Part shown: in pieces, positions 42,520-51,069 of the stretch
Position numbering within the stretch: the first letter of the stretch is position 1
Layout of the letters: every line of letters begins with the position of its first letter
Assembly (NCBI GenBank): GCA_965217125.1
Contig: OZ244244.1
Location: 434,001 to 498,000, forward strand
Reading direction: 5' to 3'
Source of the DNA: JAAOIF01 sp965217125
GTDB taxonomy: Bacteria; Pseudomonadota; Gammaproteobacteria; PS1; Pseudothioglobaceae
Length of the DNA: 64,000 bases
Made by a program: the position numbers and the translations under genes
The notes under the pieces: model-generated
Database searches by the model: none
The model's input: the letters and a program-made list of their open reading frames with translations, nothing else
Told to the model about the DNA's origin: nothing

Positions 42520-43941
42520 ATGAAAATTTTAATAATAACTTTGTTTGCATTTGTAAGTAATTTTGTTTGTTTGTCTGTTTTAGCAGGTGATGATTCAAAT
42601 AGCGTGTGCAAGACTAAAAATATTGGCGCTTTTTATTATAAAAGTAATGGATGTGGTGTGGAAATATTAACATCTATACAACAAAATATAAACCCAAATA
42701 TAAAGATATTAAAAAATACTATACAAAAATTAAAAGATGCCACACAAAACGAAACTAATTTGCACATAATAGAAGTATTAAAAAATACGATTGCAGAAAT
42801 ACAGCAACAGCAATGGAAATTATCAAAAATGCAAACAAAGTTATTAATAGAAACACAACCGAAGAAATTATCAGAATCTAATTGTAAAACAAAAAAAGGT
42901 GTTTTTGATTGCGATTCAGACCAAATTAATAAAGTAATAGAAGCCTGTGAGGTATATCCGCAAATATGCGAAATCAGAAATGTAGTAGATTTATATAAAC
43001 CCAATTATGCAATGGTTAGTTTAGGCAACCATAACGATAAAGCGTTAGAAATACAATATTCTGGGCGATACAATATTAAACCAATAAGTTGCGTAAAAAA
43101 TCATAATAAAAACGGTTTGTATATTGATTACGAGTGTGTGGAAGATAAAAAAATAACTGAAGACAAAAAAGGAATAACTGAAAAAAAACTCCCCGAAGAA
43201 CTGGTAGAAACATTTTTCTCATTAACTGGCAGATATGATTTTTATGTATTTGGTGAAGACAACAGACCAATGAACAATGACTACAAATCAGTAAACAGAG
43301 AATCTGGACAGGTGGTAAATAGATTTTTTAATCCAGCCTTCCATACCAGATTAATCTACCCTAAAAGTGATAAATTAGAATTTGTAGATTTTAGTATTGA
43401 ACATCTATCCAATGGGCAATCAGGCAATTTTGAAGAAATTGATTTCTCTGCTGGAAATGACAACTACGAGGCAAGTGATAACAACAGCATATCTATGTTT
43501 TTCCCTAGTATTTCAGCACAATTGCTTCTTAACAATGAGAAAGACGACATAAAGTATAAGGTTTTTGCTAGAGCAATATTGGATTATTGGGATGCAGAAT
43601 TAGACATATACAGCGAAGATAGGACAGAAATAGGCAAGAACGATTTCCCTGGTTATCATAGATTTAAAATAGGAGTTATACTTGAAAGCAATAGTATTGA
43701 TGAAATCACTAATATTGATGAGGATGAGTGGTTATTGGAATTGAGCCTTACTGGTCATAGAAAAACATCATTTGATGCTTTTTTATCCTATCCTGTTAGT
43801 CGAATCCCTGTTGTTAATCTTTTAGATAAAATAGGCTTAGATCATTTTCTATTTCGTTACCACTACGGTTATTTAAGCAGATTATCCAATTATGACCTTA
43901 AAGAAAAAACCTACGGAATAGGTTTTGGTGTAGCCTTTTAA
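42520..43941 (+). CDS. Outer-membrane phospholipase A (PldA-like)
   Basis: This 473-residue exported protein has a signal peptide at about 1-23, then a predicted helical segment (KILKNTIQKLKDATQNE, about 60-120) not found in E. coli PldA, then a PldA-type beta-barrel. The active-site segment FSIEHLSNGQSGNFEE matches the HxSNG signature of OMPLA, giving the catalytic His and Ser. The barrel then runs to the C-terminus ending YGIGFGVAF, with terminal Phe as in outer-membrane proteins. It would hydrolyse phospholipids at the outer membrane. PldA-like enzymes in symbionts and pathogens can help host-cell entry or escape (inference). Confidence 0.75.
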   Translation: MKILIITLFAFVSNFVCLSVLAGDDSNSVCKTKNIGAFYYKSNGCGVEILTSIQQNINPNIKILKNTIQKLKDATQNETNLHIIEVLKNTIAEIQQQQWKLSKMQTKLLIETQPKKLSESNCKTKKGVFDCDSDQINKVIEACEVYPQICEIRNVVDLYKPNYAMVSLGNHNDKALEIQYSGRYNIKPISCVKNHNKNGLYIDYECVEDKKITEDKKGITEKKLPEELVETFFSLTGRYDFYVFGEDNRPMNNDYKSVNRESGQVVNRFFNPAFHTRLIYPKSDKLEFVDFSIEHLSNGQSGNFEEIDFSAGNDNYEASDNNSISMFFPSISAQLLLNNEKDDIKYKVFARAILDYWDAELDIYSEDRTEIGKNDFPGYHRFKIGVILESNSIDEITNIDEDEWLLELSLTGHRKTSFDAFLSYPVSRIPVVNLLDKIGLDHFLFRYHYGYLSRLSNYDLKEKTYGIGFGVAF

Positions 43942-44005
43942 ACACTTGAAAAACTTAATTATTACATTACAATAAACACCATAAACATAAACCGAGGAGA
44001 AAATC

Positions 44006-44401
44006 ATGTCTTATAACTTAGAAACAGAAAAAGACACTATAAGCATTATCAACCAATCATTTGCTGACCACAATTCACATAGAGCAGCAAATCAACAAGC
44101 ACAAGTTCAGGCTCAGGCCGAGCAAGATAATTTTAGAATACAGGGTAATTTACAAACCTTAAGAAAGAATGTTTTAAGTGCTCATAAGGGAGAGGGTTTT
44201 GCGATGGCTGCTACTCAGTCGGCAATTGATATAATAATGGAAAGCCTAAATGTTGGATTTGAAACCGCTAGACAAATGGTTATTAATAACCCAAACTATC
44301 AAACCTATAAAGATAAATTAACTATTGCTGCAATTAATAATGATCCATCTTTTTATAGCAAAGGTATGACTATTGGGGCAAGAGAAATAATTGAAAGATA
44401 G
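44006..44401 (+). CDS. Unknown 131-residue protein, duplicate of 45806-46204
   Basis: It starts MSYNLETEKDTISIINQSFA, has a glutamine/alanine-rich helix (NQQAQVQAQAEQDNF), and ends in GMTIGAREIIER. There is no signal peptide or membrane segment. The ribosome site GAGGAGAA is strong. A paralogue with about two-thirds identity is at 45806, and the 50 bases upstream (CATTACAATAAACACCATAA) are also duplicated, so promoter and gene were copied together. I do not recognise the family. Confidence 0.6.
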   Translation: MSYNLETEKDTISIINQSFADHNSHRAANQQAQVQAQAEQDNFRIQGNLQTLRKNVLSAHKGEGFAMAATQSAIDIIMESLNVGFETARQMVINNPNYQTYKDKLTIAAINNDPSFYSKGMTIGAREIIER

Positions 44402-44484
44402 TTTTTATTTAAACACCCCCTTTATCTTATTATAATATATATTTAAACCCAGTCTATAGATAAATATTTTAAAGGATATATAAA

Positions 44485-45045
44485 ATGAAAGATATAGCAA
44501 TTGTAGATATAGAAACATGTGGATTTCAAAATCAAGGGGGGTTGATTGTTGAGATAGGGATAGTTGGTTTAAATTTAGAAACAGGCAGTGTTATTGATGA
44601 ATTTAACGCTATTGTAAAAGAAGATGGTTTTGGAGAAAAATACTCTAAAAAACCTTATAACTGGGTTTTTCAGAACTCAGACTTAACATATAATGATGTT
44701 TTGCTCGCAAATAATTTAACAGGCATGCTGTTAGAAATTCAAGAAATTTTTGATAAATATACATTAGGTGCAACAGCATTTAATAAGAGCTTTGATTTTG
44801 GATTTTTAAAATCAAGAGGAATAAGAATTAAGGAGTTGCCTTGTATTATGCTATCAGCAGCACCTATAGTTAACCTACAGCCAAACCATGGGTTCAGAGA
44901 TGCAAAATGGCCAAAAGTAGAAGAAGCTTGGGAATATTTTTTTCCAAATATCCAATATAAGGAAGCACACAGAGCATTAGATGATGCTAAACATGAGGCA
45001 TTAATTGCATACGAACTTTACAAGCTTGGAAAATTTACAATATAA
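44485..45045 (+). CDS. DEDDh 3'-5' exonuclease-like protein
   Basis: This 186-residue protein has the RNase T/DnaQ exonuclease fold: ExoI AIVDIETCGF (D8 and E10), ExoII AFNKSFDFGFLKSRGI, and ExoIII EAHRALDDAKHEA with the catalytic His and Asp. It hydrolyses single-stranded DNA or RNA ends (family knowledge). It is a single ORF ending seven bases before an attC site, which marks it as a likely integron gene cassette. GGATATATAAA precedes the ATG. Confidence 0.75.
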   Translation: MKDIAIVDIETCGFQNQGGLIVEIGIVGLNLETGSVIDEFNAIVKEDGFGEKYSKKPYNWVFQNSDLTYNDVLLANNLTGMLLEIQEIFDKYTLGATAFNKSFDFGFLKSRGIRIKELPCIMLSAAPIVNLQPNHGFRDAKWPKVEEAWEYFFPNIQYKEAHRALDDAKHEALIAYELYKLGKFTI

Positions 45046-45052
45046 AAAAAGC

Positions 45053-45107
45053 ACCTAACAAATCACTCCAGCGGACTGATTACGCATCCGCTGAATTTAA
45101 GCGTTAA
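45053..45107 (+). other. attC integron recombination site
   Basis: The site runs from ACCTAACAAATCACTCCAGC to TTTAAGCGTTAA. The 5' core ACCTAAC matches RYYYAAC, and the 3' end GCGTTAA is the usual GTTRRRY side with one mismatch. The inner arms CAGCGGA and TCCGCTG pair perfectly around a short spacer. The size (about 55 bp) and layout are classical. It separates two plus-strand genes. Confidence 0.85.
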
Positions 45108-45134
45108 TTTTATCAACTCACTTAAGGATTTATA

Positions 45135-45563
45135 ATGAAAAATTTAGTAAAAATTTTATCTGTTTCAGTTGTTGCAACAATGACTGGTTGTGTCAGTCTT
45201 CCACCAGACACTCAAGAGCGTTTAGGGCAGTTTACAGCAGTATCATCATTCAACGTTAGAAACCTTGAATATGAGAAAGATAACAATACTGTATCCTATA
45301 CAACTGGAAAGTCTTGCTATCAAGTAAGCAAAGTCTCTCTTGCTTATATATCAGGACCTAAAGATGATCTATTACAACGTGCAATGGATGATGCAATCAG
45401 GGCTGGGCAGAAATCAGGCATAGATGGTGATCTACTAGTCAATGCTCGGATTGAAAGAAAAACAGAATACAAAGAATATCGTGCTGGGTTCTTCCCTGTA
45501 AAACATCGCTATGAGTGCGTATTTGTGGAAGGTGACTTGGTTAAAATTAAGCATAAAAACTAA
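45135..45563 (+). CDS. Putative lipoprotein
   Basis: This 142-residue protein has the signal KNLVKILSVSVVATMTGCVS with a lipobox cysteine at about 18. The mature part has two further cysteines (GKSCYQVSK and HRYECVF) that may form a disulfide, and a GDLLVNARIERKTEY segment seen in small heavy-metal-binding/YbjQ or TRL-like lipoproteins. It lies immediately after an attC site and ends in an attC-like remnant, so it is probably an integron cassette gene. GGATTTATA precedes the start. Confidence 0.65.
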   Translation: MKNLVKILSVSVVATMTGCVSLPPDTQERLGQFTAVSSFNVRNLEYEKDNNTVSYTTGKSCYQVSKVSLAYISGPKDDLLQRAMDDAIRAGQKSGIDGDLLVNARIERKTEYKEYRAGFFPVKHRYECVFVEGDLVKIKHKN

Positions 45564-45588
45564 CAATATCTTCACGGGCGTTAGGTGT
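45557..45588 (+). other. Shortened attC-like remnant
   Basis: CTAACAATATC is followed after only a few bases by GGCGTTAGGTG. The right core GTTAGGT fits GTTRRRY exactly, but the central palindrome is missing. It lies on the stop codon of the lipoprotein gene, where a cassette attC should be. Probably a deleted attC site. Confidence 0.5.
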
Positions 45589-45805
45589 TCATCGCGATAT
45601 GGTAGAAGTATTTAGAGTCGAATAAAATTAAAAAAAGAATAACGAATGAAATTAAGAAAATATGTTAGTTTTATGTTACCTCTTATTAGGTTTTTAGCAG
45701 TTGTTTGAACAGCACAAACGCCTTTACTGTAAGTATTTTAAAAACTTGACAAACCTAATAATAACATTACAATAAACACCATAAACATAAACTGAGGATA
45801 AAATC

Positions 45806-46204
45806 ATGGCTTACAACATAGAAACAGAAAAAGACACTATAAACATTATCAACCAATCATTTGCTGACCACAATGCACATAGAGCAGCAAATCAACAAGC
45901 GAGAGCACAAGCACAGGCTGAGCAAGATAATTTTAGAACACAAGGTAATTTACAAATCTTAAGAGAGAATGTTGATAATGCAAAAAACGGCAAGGGGCTG
46001 GCTATGGCTTTTTCCCAATCAGCAATTGATGTGATAATGGATCGCCTTAATGTTAGTTTTGAAACCGCTAGACAAATGGTTTTTGATAACCCCAACCATC
46101 AAATTTATAAAGATAAATTAACCGCTGCTGTGTTTGATGGTGATGAGGCTATTTCTAATAAAGGGTTATGCAGGGGTGCAAGGGAAATTATAAAAAGACA
46201 TTAA
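45806..46204 (+). CDS. Unknown 132-residue protein, duplicate of 44006-44401
   Basis: It starts MAYNIETEKDTINIINQSFA and follows the pattern of the protein at 44006 throughout, with the same alanine/glutamine-rich helix and the same end (GAREIIKRH). The upstream 50 bases are shared too, with GAGGATAAA as ribosome site. The pair brackets the exonuclease and lipoprotein cassettes. Its stop abuts the DotA/TraY fragment on the opposite strand. Function unknown. Confidence 0.6.
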   Translation: MAYNIETEKDTINIINQSFADHNAHRAANQQARAQAQAEQDNFRTQGNLQILRENVDNAKNGKGLAMAFSQSAIDVIMDRLNVSFETARQMVFDNPNHQIYKDKLTAAVFDGDEAISNKGLCRGAREIIKRH

Positions 46205-46779
46205 TTACCCCTCTCCCCCATCTTTTTTATCTTTTTTATTTTTTTTAGTAGCGCCATCACCTATTGTATCAGGAGTAGGTGTTGGGGTAGGAGCGCCTTT
46301 AATACCTTTAACTGCAGAATAGGCCATAAAAAACTTATTCTTAATATCTTGCTCATCTTGGCTTTCACCTAATTGCTCACCGCTATGTCCAATCCAACGG
46401 ATTACACGGTCAGCTAATTCCCAAATTAAATTAAAACTACGACGAACTACAGATAATGCAATTAAAGCCATAATTACCATTCCTGCCAACCACCCTACAA
46501 CCCCAACAAGATTGGAACCATGCACAGTTGCTAAAAAGGGGATAGATATTTGTCCAGCAAAATTAACTAATACCTTAGATAGGATAATACCACCCCAAAG
46601 CCCTACCACCATTAATACTGGTCGCACTAATAAAGCAAGCAACAGCATATAACCTTGTTTGGCGTGTTGTCCTGCAACACCTGCCCCCTCTTCTGGCATG
46701 GCGTGTGCTGCCGCCCAAAAAACAGAGCCAAAAAATGCCTCAAATAAAAAAACAGTGCTATATAATAAGTATAATATTT
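46205..46779 (-). pseudogene. C-terminal fragment of a DotA/TraY-type type IV secretion protein
   Basis: The open frame continues upstream of ATG 46699 to about 46779 without a start (FGSVFWAAAHAMPEEGAGVA). It holds the last part of a DotA/TraY-family inner-membrane protein: AGQHAKQGYMLLLALLVRPV, transmembrane stretches GLWGGIILSKVLVNF and VGWLAGMVIMALIALSVV, then LADRVIRWIGHSGEQLGES. Intact relatives have 700 or more residues. The break lies within about 20 bases of the start of the zinc-ribbon DDE-like gene, suggesting that element truncated it. No other type IVB secretion genes are in the window. Confidence 0.65.
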
Positions 46780-46794
46780 ATTTCATACTAAATA

Positions 46795-48489
46795 ATGGAA
46801 TCACAATACACACCTGCACCGCCTGTAAAAATACCTGAGTTAGGTCTTGATGCTTTTGATGCAAATTGCTGTATTAACCCTATATGTGATAATTTTGGCG
46901 TGTCTTGGCATAAAACTGTGCAGGATAAACAATCAGTTTATAAGATTAGTGGTGTTAAAGGCGTTGGTAAATTGGCATGCAAAAAATGTAGCAGTAAAAT
47001 AACTTTACACAATAACGAATCAATCAATAAAATATTTTTGTGGGCATTAAAAAATACACTACCACATGAATATTGCCCCAATAATTTGTGTGCAAATCAT
47101 AGAGTTAATTTTTATGAAAACAGCAAGCAATATTACAATAATCATATAGCTACTACTCGAATAAAATGCAAACTTTGTGACAAAAAATTTACGATTGGTG
47201 AGGCTCCTCGTTTAACCAAGAAAAATAAAGATACTAAAAGATTGCTTTCGTTTTTAAAACTAGTTTGTAACAATACAGGACCAAGGGGGGTTATTGATAT
47301 ATTAGAAACTAGTTCTGAAAACTATTATTCGTCTTTAAAGGTTATGTCTGCCCTAACTAAAGAAGTGTCTGCTTATTATTTAATGCAATTAAACAACCAT
47401 AAACACTCATTAAAAAATGACTGTATTAACATTTATACCGATATTTTTAAGGTCTCTATTCACAGTCCTAACAACTACAAAAGGAATCATGAGTTACTAG
47501 ATTATGTTGTTAGCTCTACTAATTACAATGACTCGTTTGTTATTCTTGCGGCAACACCTGCCTTTATGCCTGATACTGATATAGATGAGAACCTCAAATT
47601 TATTATTGCAAAAGATAGAGGGCTTACTTATTACCCAACACCTTCTCATCTGAATGAATTATATGGAATACACACAGAAAGCAATAGCAAAACATCTTCA
47701 AAGTTTTTCCCGATAGATATTCACGGTTATTATCTTAGAACAGATTATGTGCTAATCGCTCATTTTCTACTACTTAATAAAATGTTATCAAATATTAAGC
47801 ATATTAATCACTATAGTGATGCAGAAAGAATAATAAGCATTAGTGCAATGCTTGGGTTTGCTAATAGGGTTAAAAACAGAACCTTCGATGCTGTCTCGGT
47901 CAAAACTGAAAAAGGTAAATCATCTCAAAACAAAGATAAAAATAGCGCCCCGTTTCATAATATAGATGATAAAAAAGTTAACAAACAATATATAGATAAT
48001 ATTTCCGATACCCGTAAAATAATACAAGATGAATCTATCAATAATTATTCTAATAATCAAGATCTATGGGTTGAAGACCCAAAACCACCAATTCACGAGC
48101 AAAATAGGCATTTTTTATGGATAACTAGGCAGGATAATATAGATGTTGATTATGAGATTAATTTATATAAAAATGCTAAATTGCAACCCATAGATATGCC
48201 GTTTGCTGTTTTGCGTATGAGTTCAAGTTTCTCTAAAAGACCTACTAATGTTAGTAGCACCAATAATGCCAGAGGATATGTTTCACTTGCAGAACTACCC
48301 AAAAATGCTTGCTATGAAATAAGAATTAACTTCTTTTACTGGAACTTCCAATTAAGACATGGTAGTAAAAGAAAAGAAACAAGAGGATATGCTTTGGGTA
48401 TATCCCCTAAAAAACCAATTAATATGGAGCAAATTCTTAATTGGCGAAATGGTATTTTTAACAGATTAAAATCTAACACTGGAGAGTAA
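46795..48489 (+). CDS. Zinc-ribbon DDE-like protein, first gene of a three-gene unit
   Basis: This 564-residue paralogue of the 5068-7011 protein starts APPVKIPELGLDAFDANCCI. Its paired zinc ribbons are CCINPICDNFGV with KLACKKCSSKI, and YCPNNLCANHRV with RIKCKLCDKKFTI. The region around D216 (NIYTDIFKVSIHSPN) and D342 (YSDAERIISISAM) aligns with the first two presumed catalytic positions. The third acidic residue of the paralogue (ALERPIG) corresponds to FSKRPTN, so catalysis may be lost or moved. The C-terminal RGYALGISPKKPINMEQI matches the paralogue's end. One base separates its stop from the next gene, and a TATAATATT box lies upstream. Confidence 0.55.
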   Translation: MESQYTPAPPVKIPELGLDAFDANCCINPICDNFGVSWHKTVQDKQSVYKISGVKGVGKLACKKCSSKITLHNNESINKIFLWALKNTLPHEYCPNNLCANHRVNFYENSKQYYNNHIATTRIKCKLCDKKFTIGEAPRLTKKNKDTKRLLSFLKLVCNNTGPRGVIDILETSSENYYSSLKVMSALTKEVSAYYLMQLNNHKHSLKNDCINIYTDIFKVSIHSPNNYKRNHELLDYVVSSTNYNDSFVILAATPAFMPDTDIDENLKFIIAKDRGLTYYPTPSHLNELYGIHTESNSKTSSKFFPIDIHGYYLRTDYVLIAHFLLLNKMLSNIKHINHYSDAERIISISAMLGFANRVKNRTFDAVSVKTEKGKSSQNKDKNSAPFHNIDDKKVNKQYIDNISDTRKIIQDESINNYSNNQDLWVEDPKPPIHEQNRHFLWITRQDNIDVDYEINLYKNAKLQPIDMPFAVLRMSSSFSKRPTNVSSTNNARGYVSLAELPKNACYEIRINFFYWNFQLRHGSKRKETRGYALGISPKKPINMEQILNWRNGIFNRLKSNTGE

Positions 48490-48490
48490 T

Positions 48491-49237
48491 ATGAGTTGGC
48501 ACATAAGTGAGGCATTAACCGATTTATCATTAATACCGATAGTATTGGCAAACTGGCATAAGGATATTAATACTATCGAATTAGAAAAGTTAATTTCAGA
48601 TAGTGATATTAATGTAGATTTGATAGATGATGAAGATATACCAGCAGAATACAATAGCAATATTTACAATTGGTTGGCAAATGATATTGAGCCAACTTTA
48701 TATAATGCAGGTTTAGTTACAAAAGAACGCCTTTTAACCGATATTGCACAGGATATTGTTGATAAAAATCTTTCGTTTTATGATGCACTAACGGCATCCA
48801 TATTTAAACAAGATAATAATCCTGTCTTACTTAAGTTTTTAGACTTATTAAAAAAGATTCAAGAGGATGGAAATCCTTATTCTGGGTTGATATTGATAGA
48901 GTCTTGCCTTGCATTCCAAGAACTAGATAAAGGCTCAAGCATTGAGCACTGTTTGGATATTATTAGAGACAACAGGGGGGATGACGTTGATGGTGAAATC
49001 AAAACCAAAACCAATATTTCAGATTTAATAATAGAAAAATATAAAATAGAGACTATTGACATCATTCATACCCAAACAACCTTAATTTGGTTAATAGCAA
49101 ACTCGTTTGGCTCTTATGGGGATATATTTCAAATTCAACATATTTACTTGTCAGAGCCATCGCAAAAACGATTATTGCTTTGTCAAGACAATACTGATCC
49201 TATCAAACTTTACAAACTATTAACGGGACAATCTTAA
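48491..49237 (+). CDS. Unknown protein, second gene of the three-gene unit
   Basis: This 248-residue, acidic, helical protein begins MSWHISEALTDLSLIPIVLA. There is no signal, membrane segment or known motif that I can see. The start follows the DDE-like gene stop by one base (GGAGAGTAATATGAG, with the ribosome site inside the upstream gene), and the end is five bases from the next ATG. Strict spacing means the three genes are one operon and probably act together. Function unknown. Confidence 0.6.
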   Translation: MSWHISEALTDLSLIPIVLANWHKDINTIELEKLISDSDINVDLIDDEDIPAEYNSNIYNWLANDIEPTLYNAGLVTKERLLTDIAQDIVDKNLSFYDALTASIFKQDNNPVLLKFLDLLKKIQEDGNPYSGLILIESCLAFQELDKGSSIEHCLDIIRDNRGDDVDGEIKTKTNISDLIIEKYKIETIDIIHTQTTLIWLIANSFGSYGDIFQIQHIYLSEPSQKRLLLCQDNTDPIKLYKLLTGQS

Positions 49238-49242
49238 AAATT

Positions 49243-50031
49243 ATGGAATCACGCACTTTTTATGGCAAAGACAATGATACTATTGCCGCTGACGAACTTA
49301 ACATTAAAGTATTGAACAATTATATTGATAATATATATAATGATTGCAAGAGAGGTGTCAAATATGTCGCCAAAAGTTTAGGAATAAAAGCAAATAGCGA
49401 TGAAAAAATAACAAAACGCAATATTAACAAAGGATTAGCTTTTGAGTTACTGATAACTCAGTGGTTAAGAGCAACAGACTCGCCAATCAAAGCACAAGCA
49501 AATTGTTTATTAAGTGATACAGACAAAAAACCTTGCAACTTTGCCTCTAGTGGCTATGCAGATGCAATAATCAGTTATGGGGGATATGATGTTGATGTTG
49601 AAGTTTCCTCCAAGAAAAATGTTAGCGATAATGACTTTAAAAGTCAATTAAAAAGTGCTCAAAATCACAGTAATAATAATTTTTCTTTACTGATTCTTAA
49701 TACTAGTTTGTCTTCAAAGAATAATTTCAAAATTTACAAAAAGACTATAGACACCAGCAAAAATCTTGTTATTGTTATCTCTACCGAAGAATTATTAGAA
49801 ATTACCCACAAGATTATTACCACTAAAAACGCTACAAGCCTCAGTGAAATACCAACATCCGATAAGATGAAAAATGTATTTACTGAATTAACAAAATGCA
49901 TACAAGAACATAAAGATAAAGACAAAATACCAAAAGATACACTAACAAAATGCTGGTTAAAAAATATGCTTCCGTCACCACCAGAAGAAACATCAAAAAC
50001 ATCAGAAACACCAGAAACACCATCAATGTAG
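49243..50031 (+). CDS. PD-(D/E)XK-like protein, third gene of the three-gene unit
   Basis: In this 262-residue protein, GLAFELLITQWLRA (E68), SSGYADAII (D107) and DVDVEVSSKKNV (E120, K124) are spaced like the restriction-endonuclease core, although the exact ExK triplet is not standard. A lysine-rich helix and a C-terminal proline/threonine tail (PEETSKTSETPET) follow. A nuclease of this fold next to a DDE-like gene recalls TnsA beside TnsB in Tn7-like elements, but no sequence link to TnsA is claimed. Spacing of five bases places it in the operon. Confidence 0.5.
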   Translation: MESRTFYGKDNDTIAADELNIKVLNNYIDNIYNDCKRGVKYVAKSLGIKANSDEKITKRNINKGLAFELLITQWLRATDSPIKAQANCLLSDTDKKPCNFASSGYADAIISYGGYDVDVEVSSKKNVSDNDFKSQLKSAQNHSNNNFSLLILNTSLSSKNNFKIYKKTIDTSKNLVIVISTEELLEITHKIITTKNATSLSEIPTSDKMKNVFTELTKCIQEHKDKDKIPKDTLTKCWLKNMLPSPPEETSKTSETPETPSM

Positions 50032-50166
50032 CGACTAATGTGGTATAATTATGTTTTAAGAGAGTTCACTAATAAAATCTTTACATTAGACAACGCAGAA
50101 TCAAACTAAAGCCAAGAAGTAACGATAGAAAATAAGAGAAATTTATATGGAAACAGAAAATGAAAA

Positions 50167-51069
50167 ATGGTTAAAAAGGACTATTTGGGCAAGGGTAATT
50201 CGTTTGATTTGCCAGAAATTTCCCCAGAACATCATAGTAATATAGCTTGTACCACTAATGGCAATGATTTTGTACTAAATTATCCAAATTATTCTTTAGT
50301 AATGAATAAAGAAACAAGACAAGCATTTTTTTCAGCTGCAAATGCGGATTTTAGTAAAAATAACGGTAGTGGTCGTTCATATCGAATAGACCGAAGAATC
50401 AAAGAAAGTTACCAATTAGACGATATTTACTATAAAAATATTGATGGTATAAAAAACCCCTATGATAAAGGACATCTGACCCGAAGATACGCGATTTCAT
50501 GGGGAGATACCCAGTTTGAAGCTAACAGAGCTAGTAAAGATTCTTGTTACTTTACAAACATCTCGTTACAGCATGAGAATTTTAACCAAGATGAGTGGGG
50601 ATCTTTAGAGGTTGCAATAGAGAATAATAATTCAGACTTAGATAATCGTTTTAACATTATGTGTGGTCCAATATTTTCTACTATTGATAGAATGATTAGG
50701 CCTTATCCTAACATGGAGCCAGCACGTGTACCATCAGCTTTTTGGAAATTAATTTCTTACATTGGGAAAGATAGTAAAAAATTAGAAGTTAATGCCTTTA
50801 TTGTATTCCAAGATAGTGAATCTATCTTAACGATGGGACAAGTAAAATATAATAAAAATATCAAAGTATTTGAATTATATCAATCATCAACTACATTGAT
50901 TGAGCATCTAACTGGACTAGAATTTCCAGATGTTGCCTTTGATAATAATCCGATGTTCTTCTTCGAAAGTGACACTACTAAAAATATGAATATTATAACT
51001 CCACAATTACATGGCGTATCAAAGGATAAAGGGAAAGATTGTGGAATATGTTTTAGTCAAAAAAAGTGA
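50167..51069 (+). CDS. DNA/RNA non-specific endonuclease (NUC1/NucA-like)
   Basis: This 300-residue ββα-metal nuclease has the catalytic segment YDKGHLTRRYAISWG (DRGH variant with the general-base His, about residue 99) and the metal-binding CYFTNISLQHENFNQDEW. The fold ends near 240. No signal peptide is visible. An ATG at 50147 opens another frame (METENEKWLKR) that would join this one if the A5 run near 50170 had one more A. The true N-terminus may therefore be longer and the gene frameshifted, or translation starts at 50167 without a clear ribosome site. Likely a toxin-like or defence nuclease. Confidence 0.7.
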   Translation: MVKKDYLGKGNSFDLPEISPEHHSNIACTTNGNDFVLNYPNYSLVMNKETRQAFFSAANADFSKNNGSGRSYRIDRRIKESYQLDDIYYKNIDGIKNPYDKGHLTRRYAISWGDTQFEANRASKDSCYFTNISLQHENFNQDEWGSLEVAIENNNSDLDNRFNIMCGPIFSTIDRMIRPYPNMEPARVPSAFWKLISYIGKDSKKLEVNAFIVFQDSESILTMGQVKYNKNIKVFELYQSSTTLIEHLTGLEFPDVAFDNNPMFFFESDTTKNMNIITPQLHGVSKDKGKDCGICFSQKK

